DNA of 64,000 nt from Brachypodium distachyon (lineage: Eukaryota; Streptophyta; Magnoliopsida; Poales; Poaceae), in NCBI RefSeq assembly GCF_000005505.3, contig NC_016135.3:4488001-4552000 (forward strand). The letters run 5' to 3'. The translations under genes were made by a program, and so were the position numbers. Positions 11,091 through 20,565 of this stretch are shown in pieces. Numbering within the stretch: position 1 is the first letter of the stretch; each line of letters starts with the position of its first letter. The notes under the pieces are model-generated. The model worked only from the letters and a program-made list of their open reading frames with translations, did no database searches and was not told where the DNA came from.

Positions 11091-11830
11091 CTAGCGCACG
11101 GGCGCCTGCTTTTTTGAAGAAAGCAGGCGATTTCTGGTCCGTTGGATCTTTCTTTACGATTCGTGTAAATTTTTGTTGGGCTTTTGTTTTCGGTTTCTTT
11201 TTTCTGCTCCATGCCGTCCTGTCTCCCTTTCTCCTGAAGTCGAGTCTCTTGAGGATAGGGCATGGAGGTGGGAGGGGAGAGAGACGAGAGGTCTCGTCTC
11301 GTCGCCGGCGGGAGTTTTGCTCGAGGGCAGCTATCCGGTACATGAGCTCCTCTTCCCTTTCCATATCTCTCTAATGGCTTGCTTTGATTTGTTCTGTTGG
11401 GGTCTGGCGCTCTGATTTCTCCCCTGCTCGTGCGAAGCAGAGGGGAGGTGAGGTGGGGTTTGGATTCATGCTCGCCGGCGGTGAGATCTGTGATTTTTTG
11501 AGCGGTGAGTTCTCCTGCCGAAATGGTTTGCGCTTAGTCGCTGTGCTGCTGCTGATTTTTGGTTGGTTTTTTTTCGGGCGAATGCGTCGAGTCGCAGGCA
11601 GTGCAGGGGCTGTGTTTCTACTCGTGGGCGCGATAGTTTTGCTCACCATTTCTGGTGAATCCTCCATCTCATATTCTAATTTGGTTTTGCCTTCTTATGG
11701 GTCGTTTTTGTTGCTCGAGATTTCCCCTTTTCTGCAGCTGATTTTTGCTGTTTCCGCCGGATGATGTGGTAGGCGAAGACAGGAACTCCATCCTCTATTC
11801 GTCGGCGTCGGTATCTCCTTTTGTTCTGTG
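11090..11830 (+). other. Leader-like segment, possibly a captured gene 5' end
   Basis: The composition shifts abruptly to GC-rich at a hairpin-like GGGCGCCTGCTTTTTTG...GCAGGCG block (about 11101-11128). A frame at 11384-11764 (126 codons) has two hydrophobic stretches (VAVLLLIFGWFFFG and AGAVFLLVGAIVLLTI), but no family is recognised. The T-rich wording also fits a 5' leader with its first intron. It could be the front of the gene whose kinase exon lies at 16.4 kb, but nothing proves that. Confidence 0.3.
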
Positions 11831-12330
11831 AGTTGTTCTTCTCTACCATAGCGGGAATGGCGTTTTGGTTGCTCTAGTGCCGTGGATTGAACTCTGTACT
11901 AAAGTTATGTGTTTCAAATTGATTTAGAGGTGGTGAAAGCACTGGGTGTGTATATTATGTTTGGGTTGTGGGCTGTGTATGCAAATGAACAACCCAATGA
12001 ACAGAGGTGCTGATTTCCCGATGCTCATGTGTTAGATGAGGTAGCCTTGTGCATGTTCATTTTTGTGTAGCTAACTGGGGAGCATGCATGTAGGTCCTGT
12101 GTGCTGCTCACTTTTGTGTATCTAATTGTGCATGCATGTATGTCAAACTTCTGTCAACTCGATCTAATTTTGTTCATGAGTAATTTCTCTGACGCTCTGA
12201 CCCTTTCTCTGTTGTTTTAGCTAATTGAGCAAACCTGTAAATGCGAGGTGGTTTTGTAGTTACTGTAAACCCGTAATTGGGCTATGTGTTGTTTCATCTG
12301 TCTTATATCCGAGTTACATGTGCTAATATG

Positions 12331-12440
12331 GGCATCTAAGCTCTGCTTGTGTTTTCCACTGCAATTGCACTGCCATTTTACTTTATTTGCAGCACTCAAA
12401 TATTTGCAATTCCCAGTGTTCCCGCTTGCAATTTTAGTTT
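12331..12440. repeat. Left part of the ATTGCA-dense tract
   Basis: Contains GCAATTGCACTGCC and TTTGCAATTCCC, the same wording as 14220-15060. It lies left of the Stowaway and RTE insertions, so these elements probably split one tract. A 31-bp phrase at its start (GCATCTAAGCTCTGCTT onward) recurs at 16587-16617 with one mismatch. Confidence 0.55.
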
Positions 12441-12527
12441 TTTGACCATTCATTAATTATGTTAATTTGAATCTTTGACAAAAATAGAGCTGGCTATCTA
12501 AATTCAATTTTTGGGCACATTTTTCTT

Positions 12528-12731
12528 CTCCCTCCGTCCCCATAATAAGAGGCACATACGTAATCCTAGATTATCAATTTGACTAATTAAATATTGATTT
12601 TTCTTAACAAAAGTTACATCATTGAAAGAACTTTTTAATGATATAATTTTTTAACCATTTAATTTATATATTGTTAGTTAAATTGATGATCTAAGGATGC
12701 GTGCGTGCCTCTTATTATGGCACGGAGGGAG
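12528..12731. mobile_element. Stowaway-type MITE, 204 bp
   Basis: The left end is CTCCCTCCGTCCCCATAATA and the right end is TATTATGGCACGGAGGGAG, forming imperfect inverted repeats. Inverted internal blocks (AATCCTAGATTATCAATTT and AAATTGATGATCTAAGGATG) extend the hairpin. TA follows on the right. The left flank is TT rather than TA, so one target copy has mutated. Confidence 0.85.
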
Positions 12732-12872
12732 TAGAACGCTAGTAGGTGTTATGATGCCAGAGTTGTTCTAATCCAAAGTGAACGTTACAGATACTGTTAG
12801 GTGTTCTATGCAGATACTGAATTTTTATAATCAATACTGTGCAATTGTCCTTTGTTTTTGAACACAAATAGA

Positions 12873-14174
12873 TACAATGAAGCTATGGGAGAGAGTCATT
12901 GAGCACCGCTTAAGACGTATGACAAGCGTGACCAAAAATCAGTTTGGTTTCATGCCTGGGAGGTCGACCATGGAAGCCATTTTCTTGGTACGACAACTTA
13001 TAGAGAGATACAAGGAGCAAAAGAAGGACCTGCATATGGTGTTCATTGACTTGGAGAAGGCCTACGATAAGATACCGCGAAATGTCATGTGGTGGGCCTT
13101 AGAGAAACACAAAGTCCCAGCAAAGTACATTACCCTCATCAAGGACATGTACGATAATGTTGTGACAAGTGTTCGAACAAGTGATGGCGACACTGATGAC
13201 TTCCCGATTAAAATAGGACTGCACTAGGGGTCAGCTTTGAGCCCTTATCTTTTTGATTTGGTGATGGATGAGGTCACAAGGGATATACAAGGAGATATCC
13301 CATGGTGTATGCTCTTTGCGGATGATGTGGTGCTAGTCGATGATAGTCGGACAGGGGTCAATAGGAAGTTAGAGCTTTGGAGACAAACCTTGGAATCCAA
13401 AGGGTTTAGACTTAGTAGAACTAAAACCGAGTACATGAAGTGCGGTTTCAGTACTACTACGCCCGAGGAGGAGGAGGAGGTTAGCCTTGATGGGCAGGTA
13501 GTGCCTCAGAAGGACACCTTTCGATATTTGGGGTCAATGCTGCAAAAGGATGGGGACATCGATGAAGATGTGAACCATCGAATCAAAGCCGGATGGATGG
13601 AGTGGCGCCAAGCTTCTGGCATTCTTTGTGACAAAAGAGTGCCACAAAAGCTAAAAGGCAAGTTTTATAGGACGGCGATTCGACCCGCAATATTGTATGG
13701 CGCTGAGTGTTGGCCGACTAAAAGGCGACATGTTCAACAGTTAGGTGTGGCGGAGATGCGCATGTTGAGGTGGATGTGTGGCCACTCAAGGAGGGACCGA
13801 GTCCGGAATGATGATATTCGAGACAGGGTTGGGGTAGCACCGATTGCAGAGAAGCTTGTCCAGCATCGTTTAAGATGGTTTGGGCATATCCAGCGCAGGC
13901 CTTTAGATGCTCCAGTGCATAGCGGACGGCTAAAGCGTGCGGAAAATGTCAAGAGAGGTCGGGGTAGACCAAACTTGACATGGGAGGAGTCCGTAAAGAG
14001 AGATCTGAAGGGCTGGAGTATCACCAAAGAACTAGCCATGGACAGGGCTGCGTGGAAGCTTGCTATCCATGTGCCAGAACCATGAGTTGGTTGCGAGATT
14101 TTATGGGTTTCACCTCTAGCCTACCCCAACTTGTTTGGGACTAAAGGCTTTGTTGTTGTTGTTGTTGTTGTTGT
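12873..14174 (+). mobile_element. 5'-truncated RTE-clade LINE with a (TTG)n tail
   Basis: The element starts within the reverse transcriptase at a TMKLWERVIEHRLR phrase. It ends with the RTE-type 3' end: CCCCAACTTGTTTGGGAC, then seven or more TTG/GTT triplets (about 14150-14174) in place of a poly(A) tail. Upstream parts of the element are missing, as is usual for target-primed insertions. Confidence 0.88.
12877..14085 (+). pseudogene. RTE-type reverse transcriptase fragment with one internal stop
   Basis: Two frames, 12877-13227 and 13237-14085, are one reading frame interrupted only by TAG at 13225-13227. The stop stands where RTE elements have Gln in the GLHQGSALSPYLF motif, a single C-to-T change. 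Visible motifs are NQFGFMPGRST, FIDLEKAYDKIPR (first catalytic Asp), SPYLFDLVMDEV, the catalytic FADD with FADDVVLVDD (about 13315), and FRYLGSMLQKDG. The C-terminus has the RTE-typical RLRWFGHIQRRP and KRGRGRPNLTWEE. Apart from the stop and the 5' truncation it is well preserved, suggesting a fairly recent insertion. Confidence 0.88.
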
Positions 14175-14219
14175 CTAAATTTTTCGGAAGTGAAACAAAG
14201 GACAAGAGATTGTTTTCAA

Positions 14220-15060
14220 AGGAGGATTGCAATCCCAGCTCTTCTTACAAATGCAATTGCAATGGATTTTTCTTTTAATTGCATCCGAGCTGCTATGTTT
14301 TTGCACATGTAGCAAAGTGGAATTGCAGTCTTTTTGCACCAGTAGTTAAGTTCAAATTGCAATGGATTTATTTTTGAATTGCATCCAAGTTGTTCTGTTC
14401 TTGCACCTGATTTTTTTTATATTTTTCTGTACCTTCCAAACCCTAGCTTTACCAAGATCCAACCAGTGAAATTTGCACGGAATGTATTTTAAGTTGCACT
14501 CCTTAATTCGAATTGCACATCTTCTCTTGTTTCAATGGCAGCTATTTCAAACCACAATTGCACATATTGCGTTTCTATCCATGTTCTCTTTGTTTTCTTA
14601 GTTATCGAATATATTCTATGATTTTCTAAATTAATTGCACTTCTTCTCAAAATTATTTGCACTGCTTCCTCTACTGCAATCCAAGCTTTATACATTTTAG
14701 CAATTTTGCAATCTAAGCGCTTTTGATATTCATTGTCAAATTGCAGTGCACTTTGAAGTTAATTGCACTAGTAAACTTTTGCAGTCTCAAGTGTTCCAAC
14801 TTGCAATTGCCCTTGTAAGGTTTTGTGTTGTTTTGGGTTTATGTGCAGTAGTTATTTTATTCAAATTGCAGTACCTTTTAAATTACTACTATTGCAATTC
14901 CAAAGTTTTCAAAATGCAATCGCATTTTTAGGTTCTGCATATATTTTTTTCATGTTTTTCTAATATGGATTTCATTCAAATTGCATTGCATTTTTTTTTA
15001 AATGGAGTCGTACTGTTGCAACCTCAGATTTTGTCAAATCGCAAGTAAAAAAAATTGCAC
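14220..15060. repeat. ATTGCA-dense low-complexity tract
   Basis: By eye I count about 16 exact ATTGCA hexamers in roughly 850 bp, many extended to AATTGCA(C/A/T), plus numerous TTTGCA and GTTGCA variants. Spacing is irregular, mostly 20-90 bp, so this is not a simple tandem repeat. No long conserved frame exists, and T-rich spacers separate the motifs. Confidence 0.7.
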
Positions 15061-16381
15061 TGGCTTTTAAACTTAGTTACATTCCTTCGACTGTTTTGTC
15101 ACTGTTTTTTTCATTGCGCTGAAATTTCTGCACTGAAGTACACTCATGATTTATTTGTTGAATGTTTTTTTAGATGCAGAAATAGTCACAAAAGGTGAAT
15201 TTTTTGGTTTTTTTCATATGCCTCAAATTTCTGTGGAGGGTGGAGTGTGGCACAGGGAATCTAAGAGCTCACATCTGAATGATAGGTGTTTCCCATTGAT
15301 TTTTATGCCAGCCTGCCTGCATGGTTTAAGTTAGCTAATTATCAGTTTTCTCAATCATCTAATTTTGTCACCTAACGTATATGAAAGGACATGTCATGGG
15401 CATATGTCCTTGACAATTGGAGAGCGAATTTTTATATGTTTGATGACTGAAAAAACAGATGATGTTGTTTGCTGAAAAGATAGGATGTATCTGGGGTAGC
15501 ACGGCAAATTGTTGACACTTGATTTTCTAAATACAGATGTGAAGACATTTTTCTCTGAATTTCTGCTGCTTTGACACATGAAAATCCCCTTGGTGTTTGA
15601 GGTATGCATTTCTGAAGTCTATGTTTCCCTTTCATTTTAGGTCCTGCTGCTAGCTAGCTGCTCATTAATCTATCTCCACTGTATGTTTTACCTATGAATT
15701 GAAAGCCTAGCTTTGAGTTTTATTATCAGTTTGTTGAGTTGTACCCTTTTCTTGATCTATAAACTGAAGACTGATGATGATCTATAAACAAAACTGCAAC
15801 GTTTTAACACAGGATAACATGCATGGCTTTGCATGATTTATATTTGGTGTGAATGTGGTCTTGTGTGAATTTTTTCAAAACCATATCACATATGAGTTCA
15901 AGAAGTTTTTCAAACCATTACATATTCATACTTGATGCCTGCTTTTGTGTAGTAGCTGGTAGTTGTCAGGGGAAAATAAAGGTTATTTGTACTATCTACA
16001 TGCCTCGGCAGATTCTATTTGGGAATGCGTACATGGATAAGTGTTCAGCAAGCACCACTAGTATTCAGTATTTGTTTTTGGTAGTTACCTATGTTCCAGT
16101 GAGCTCTTGTGTGAAGTTGAAGGGAAATTTTGTGAGTTGTCTACATACAGGGGTACCTATGAATAGCATATGTTGTTTCACTTCATCAGTAAGATGATTT
16201 TGTTTGGATAAAGAAAACTATCTCTTTGTTGCGGAACATGTCCTGGTACTCGTGGATAGCTGGTTACTGGAGCAGGGAGAGCGGGGGGATATCTGGTTCT
16301 TGTTTTCTAATTTGTGTTGCTGTACCTGTCAGCGTCATACAAGATTGCATTTGTCGCTGATATGGTGCTTCTTGACTGTAT
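15061..16381. other. No gene recognised
   Basis: T-rich on the plus strand, resembling intron or 3' untranslated sequence. A frame at 15853-16197 (114 codons) has no recognisable domain. The segment may be intron sequence upstream of the kinase exon at 16382. Confidence 0.3.
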
Positions 16382-16510
16382 AGGGATATAAACCCACAAA
16401 ACTTGTTGGTCGACAAGGAGAAGCTGCTGAATATTGCAGATCTTGGGCTTAGTCGAGCTTTTATTATTCTGACGAGAAGTTACACTCATGAGGTGCTGCT
16501 TACTGATCCA
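16382..16510 (+). pseudogene. Captured exon fragment of a B-type cyclin-dependent kinase
   Basis: After an intron-like TATAG acceptor, the frame reads RDINPQNLLVDKEKLLN, then IADLGLSRAF, then RSYTHE. This is kinase subdomain VIb, the magnesium loop and the start of the activation loop. ADLG in place of DFG, followed by GLSRAF and SYTHE, is characteristic of plant B-type CDKs, which act at the G2/M transition. The catalytic-loop Lys (HRDxKPxN) is replaced by Asn. The frame loses kinase similarity after THE and reaches a stop at about 16527. No other kinase exons are seen nearby, so this is a gene fragment. Confidence 0.7.
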
Positions 16511-17005
16511 GCCATTGTGAAAATTTAGGAAAGAGGGAATACAGTAGCAGCTAGCAAACTTAGTAAAAGCACTTGGTTAAGTTATGAGCATCTAAGCTCT
16601 GCTTCTGTTTTCCACTGTGTTGAATGGTTTGTTAGCTTTAATCTTCATTTTGTTTGTTCATCAGATTATGTTATCCTTTTGTGTATTTTTGCTTTTGAAT
16701 CCAATATACAGAGCCAGTTCATGCAGTCATTTCCTTTTGGCGTGTTTGGGGTGTAAGGGCGCAGAAAATAGCCCAGTCAACAATTATTGGAGGGAAAACC
16801 ATATGAAGATGCTATTTTGTTTTTGTCCACTAAACCTTAGATCAATGGCTTGTAAAAAAGTGTCTGGTTTTACAAAATAAACCAGGCGTCTGGTTTAAAG
16901 ACACAAAACAGGCGCCTAGGGGATAGACAGACCCATATGTTTTTGTTGAACTTATTGCGACGCGCATTGCAAGATTACTAGGGAATACCATACATAAAGA
17001 GAGAG
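16511..17005. other. Spacer with CAGGCG-containing inverted block
   Basis: At 16860-16918 there are nested inverted phrases: GTGTCTGGTTTTA, CCAGGCGTCTGGTTT, AAGACAC and CAGGCGCCTAG. They resemble in inverted form the GGCGCCTGCTTTTTTG block at about 11101. The rest is T-rich and unrecognised. Confidence 0.3.
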
Positions 17006-18520
17006 TCATCTCAAGATGAGTTGAACGAGAGGGTTGGGCCCAGAGTTGATCATTGTTTTCACCACCATTTCATCATCAACGCTCCACGGACATGCTTGCT
17101 GGCCGACCATCTCCCAGTCCCAGAGACCATTGTATCGGACATGACCATCCCTGCACAGAACAATGCGTCGCAAGAAGGTGCACACGCTCACGAGATACTT
17201 GAGAAACACTGCGTGGCGCTGCTGGAAGCCAAGCATGACCAACTCCTTGAGGTGATGGTGCCCAAGCTGAGGGCGTAATTTCCATACACGAATGAGCATG
17301 CTCCCGTAGCGGTATTCGGGCTCGGGCTCCTCCGAGTGAGGCACATGGATGTGCAGGACCTCGAGAGACGGAGCAGCCATGAGGAGGCCGCGTGGCCATG
17401 AGACGTCCCAATTCAAAGGCAGGTCAGCGACAAGGAGCCTTTTAAGGTGGAGCAATGGCTTGTCGGGAGGCTTGGGCACAACCCATCTTCTGAGCCCAGT
17501 GAAGCGGATGAGGAGGTTTGTCATGGCGGGGGACGTACTGAGGAACTGGTCCAACTTATCATTACCCTTGGTCTCAACTATGGAATAATCTTCTAGACAG
17601 AAGGTGAGGTTGGTGTGCATGAGGCTGGGGAGCGAGCCGAATTCGACCCTGACGGTGTCGGTTAGGCGGCACGCCAGGCGAGCAAGCATTGGGAGGTCTC
17701 GCAGGTCGATCACCAGGAAGGAGCACTCTTCCAGGACGAGCTCCCCCAGCTGTGAACACGGCGCGTCAAACACCACAATGCTGCAAATCTCCGCGCAGAG
17801 GCAGTATTTGAGGTGCAGGACCTGCAGCCATGGGCACTCGTTCAACAGCATCGGGTACGCTTCGTGGGGCGTCGAAGCGGGCATGTCTCGCAAGACGAGC
17901 GTGGTGAGCGCGCCGTAGCTGTGCAGGTCTGGCGGGAACGCAGAGTGCTTGCCCATGGTCAGGCTGCGGATGCGCGACTTGAGGTTGTCGTCGGGGACGA
18001 TGAAGCTGTACACGGCCGGCGGCGTGGACCTGAGGACGACGACCTCGAGATCTGTCACTCCCCATGCGCCGACCGCGGCAGCGATCAGGCGGTTGACGCA
18101 GCCGCCGTCGGACGTCTGGAAGAACTCGAGACGCAGGGTCTTGGTGCGCCGGCGGCCGTGGTGTGGCAAGATAATTAAGTTGGTGACGCCGTGGATGAAG
18201 GCCGTCATGGCAAGGGACTCGCATCTGGACATGAGAGCGTCGAGCATGGTGGCCGTAGCCTCGTCGCGTGGCAGGTGGCGCTGGCGGAGGGCGACACTCC
18301 GGCTGTAGTGCGGCGGGAGTATGTCGCTGACCCTCAGGTCCAGCGCCGGCCGCTCGCGAGGGATGCGCGCCCATCGCCTGGCGAGGGCCGCCGTCGCCAG
18401 CGCCGTGCGGGTGTCCAGCTTGTTTGTTATGACGCGGATCAGATCGTCGGGGAGCGCGCTCAGGCGGTCCTCCGCAGTACTCTCGCTCTTGCGCCGCCGG
18501 ACACGACGCAGCATCGCCAT
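17006..18520 (-). CDS. F-box protein with C-terminal leucine-rich/FBD-like region (F-box gene 1)
   Basis: A single-exon frame of 504 residues. After a basic start (MAMLRRVRRRK), residues about 18-62 form an F-box with DRLSALPDDLIRVI, a TRTALATAALARRW core and an RIPRERPALDL end. Such a domain binds Skp1 in an SCF ubiquitin ligase that tags target proteins for destruction. Residues about 110-470 contain irregular leucine-rich segments such as LRLEFFQTSD, LEVVVLRS, IRSLTMG, LTTLVLRDMP, LQVLHLKYC, LGELVLEECSF and LEVLHIHVP, the presumed target-binding part. This architecture is typical of the large, fast-evolving grass F-box/LRR/FBD family. The frame is intact and the first ATG of the frame is used. 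A related gene lies at 42338-43906, and an inverted copy of this gene's start lies at 32398-32730. The target is unknown. Confidence 0.9.
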   Translation of the reverse strand: MAMLRRVRRRKSESTAEDRLSALPDDLIRVITNKLDTRTALATAALARRWARIPRERPALDLRVSDILPPHYSRSVALRQRHLPRDEATATMLDALMSRCESLAMTAFIHGVTNLIILPHHGRRRTKTLRLEFFQTSDGGCVNRLIAAAVGAWGVTDLEVVVLRSTPPAVYSFIVPDDNLKSRIRSLTMGKHSAFPPDLHSYGALTTLVLRDMPASTPHEAYPMLLNECPWLQVLHLKYCLCAEICSIVVFDAPCSQLGELVLEECSFLVIDLRDLPMLARLACRLTDTVRVEFGSLPSLMHTNLTFCLEDYSIVETKGNDKLDQFLSTSPAMTNLLIRFTGLRRWVVPKPPDKPLLHLKRLLVADLPLNWDVSWPRGLLMAAPSLEVLHIHVPHSEEPEPEYRYGSMLIRVWKLRPQLGHHHLKELVMLGFQQRHAVFLKYLVSVCTFLRRIVLCRDGHVRYNGLWDWEMVGQQACPWSVDDEMVVKTMINSGPNPLVQLILR

Positions 18521-18589
18521 GGCCGCAGCCTCGATCGCGATCGGATCTGGTTTGTGGTCCGGCCGGTAAAGCGGGAGGTGTAATTTGTT

Positions 18590-18597
18590 CTAAATAG
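18590..18597 (-). promoter_or_regulatory. TATA-like box upstream of F-box gene 1
   Basis: On the minus strand CTATTTAG lies about 70 bp before the ATG at 18520, a plausible core promoter position. The same sequence is carried in the inverted copy at about 32430-32437. Confidence 0.35.
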
Positions 18598-18629
18598 GCA
18601 GGCGGAGCTGTTCGTCTGGCACGCGAATT

Positions 18630-20458
18630 AGTTACTGGATCGGATTTGATGTGCGGTGGAACCGGAACGGACAGAATCTTCTATATTTAGGAAGGAGAAC
18701 CCGCTACCTGATTTTATATGAACTTTCTTAAATTTATTATGACCACACAAATCATCCGTCTTCCCCTCTTCAATCCCATTTGCAACTGACGCGTTCCGAA
18801 TGCCGGCCGTCGGCACCAAACACCCGATCTCCCTCCGCGACCTATAAAACACATTTCCGATCGCGTCATCTTGTGCCCCTTAATTGGTAGAAATACACAG
18901 CATAGATCGTGCAAATCAAGAAAGGAGAGTAGATTGGGAAATCATACGATCGAGGGCTCACTGAAAAACACTTGATGCGCTCGGACGCGTAAAGGAGGAC
19001 GGAAGAGGGCCTCGACGAGGAGGCGCAGCAGCCGGCGGTGGGTGGACGGGTCCGGGAGCGAGATCGAGATCGAGAGGAGGTCTCATGTCCGCGCGTCGAC
19101 CGCGTCCAGCGGCCTCTCCGGCCAGACGTGTTGCTACCCACGCTGACCCCATCGCCTCCAGCCAGACGTGTTGCCACCCGCACCGATGCCGGACAGGCCC
19201 TGGTGGTGGCTCAGGTGGATGAAGTTTGGTGGTGCTCGAAGCCGCAGCTATCGCTACTACCCCCGCGGTCACATTATGTGAGAACATGGCTGTCTAAAAT
19301 CTTTAATTCTAAGTATGGGGCTGACTTTAATTTGCTTTACATTCAAACAATTTTATCATTAGATATGAGAGTCTTCTATGAAATCTAATTCTTCCTCTAA
19401 AATGGTAAAACTTCTCCCCTCTCGACGACCAGTTGGTTGTTTATGAGGCATAATTCACAGGAACTCATGGCACTTCATTTCCTGATTTCATTTTTTTCTC
19501 TTTGGTGCACACATATTTACAATAATTTAAAAAAAGCCCCGCAGAGACGCGCGGTGTATTATCTAGTTCCTGTAACACACGGCCCTCGTGCACGTCGAAG
19601 AGGGGTGGGGGGTGGAGGAAGGCGGGTTCCTTAGAGCATCTCCACTTGGCCCATCCATATGGCGTCCGGCGCGACCGGTTTTTAGGTTGTTGGTGGGGGC
19701 TTTTTGGGATCCATCGGCACCTAGCTGTGGTTTTCGCAACAACTATCACTAATTTGGTGGTTTGCGCAATTTACTCGTCCAAACGGCCCTAACAGACGGC
19801 ACTAACGGCGGTTCGGGCTGGTCAACCCGATATGTGGGCCCGAGCTCTCAGAAATGATGTTATATGCCCCAAATAACAGAATCAGTGCTATGTGCAAAAA
19901 CTTGCTCGGACCGCGTGTCGTTCTGCGCGTAAATTAGTGAAACCGATGGTTTTTGCAACAACTGTCTCAAATGTGTTGAATCTGCGCAAATTACTCTCCC
20001 GATCAGGATCGAGCTGACGAGTGTCTCTTTTACTTCCCCGCCGCAGTTGCATCGCTGCCAGCCGCTGGGGCAGAGCGCCGGCCCGAGACACCACAGTGGA
20101 TATGCAGCCGACCTGCCTGCACCGTCTGCTGGCGTTGGTCGTGCGTTCCTCCTCCTCAATGCCCCACGTCAGCAGCCCACCGCTAGGTATGTGCTGCGCC
20201 TTGGCCTTCTACGATATGGGGTTCGAGTTCTCAAATATGTTCTTTTAAATGTTTAGTGCAACTGTGAAGTGATTGAATGTACAACTTTATCAGCTTTGTG
20301 CTTTGTGTTAGTATTTTACTCCTCTTCTTGTTTCACCTTAGTTCAGTGCAAAAGAACCAGAGGTCATTGTTTCCATGTTAGTTTTGCACTGCCGGGCTTT
20401 TGTACTACAAAACTGATTAATATTGTATCTTCTCATTTAGTTTTTTCTCTGGTTGTAG
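18630..20458. other. No intact gene; mixed GC-rich and AT-rich spacer
   Basis: 18960-19270 is GC-rich with low-complexity frames on both strands. The 16-bp phrase CCTGTAACACACGGCC at about 19570 recurs at about 44051, upstream of F-box gene 2. It may be a trace of the duplication that made the two F-box genes. AGAGCATCTCCACTTGG at about 19633 resembles a Tourist/Mutator MITE end, but no partner end is visible. 20021-20256 is open in two frames without recognisable domains. Confidence 0.3.
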
Positions 20459-20565
20459 GTTCTGATACCAACATGCTTCTCAAAGAAGCAAGGAGCAGGT
20501 GGTTAAAGCCTTCGGAAGTCTACTCTATCTTGCTGAATCATGAGTGCCTCCTGAGTCACCCATGA
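20459..20565 (+). pseudogene. Exon fragment resembling the CG-1 domain of a CAMTA transcription factor
   Basis: A branch/acceptor-like TTTTCTCTGGTTGTAG ends at 20458. The following frame reads SDTNMLLKEARSRWLKPSEV and then YSILLNHE. The start of the CG-1 DNA-binding domain in calmodulin-binding transcription activators has the same pattern: a short helix with L-x-EA-x-x-RWL-(K/R)P-x-E, then a second helix ending in N(Y/H)E. The frame then ends at TGA. A neighbouring frame continues as PPESPMSH, where CAMTAs have an EPP...P stretch, suggesting a frameshift. No other CAMTA parts (ankyrin, IQ) are present, so this is a captured or residual fragment. Confidence 0.55.

Noticed and set aside
14150..14174. 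Independent (TTG)n microsatellite
   Set aside because: It sits exactly at the end of the RTE LINE, where this clade carries such a tail.
16950..16985. Helitron 3' end at GCGACGCGCATTGCAAGATTACTAG
   Set aside because: The hairpin is weak and the base after CTAG is G rather than the expected T.
17021..18583. Plus-strand and alternative-frame open readings across F-box gene 1
   Set aside because: They are shadows of the GC-rich F-box coding sequence. Only the 504-codon minus frame has a coherent domain order and a conserved paralogue.
19630..19660. Tourist or Mutator MITE starting AGAGCATCTCCA
   Set aside because: No inverted partner end or target duplication is visible within the following kilobase.
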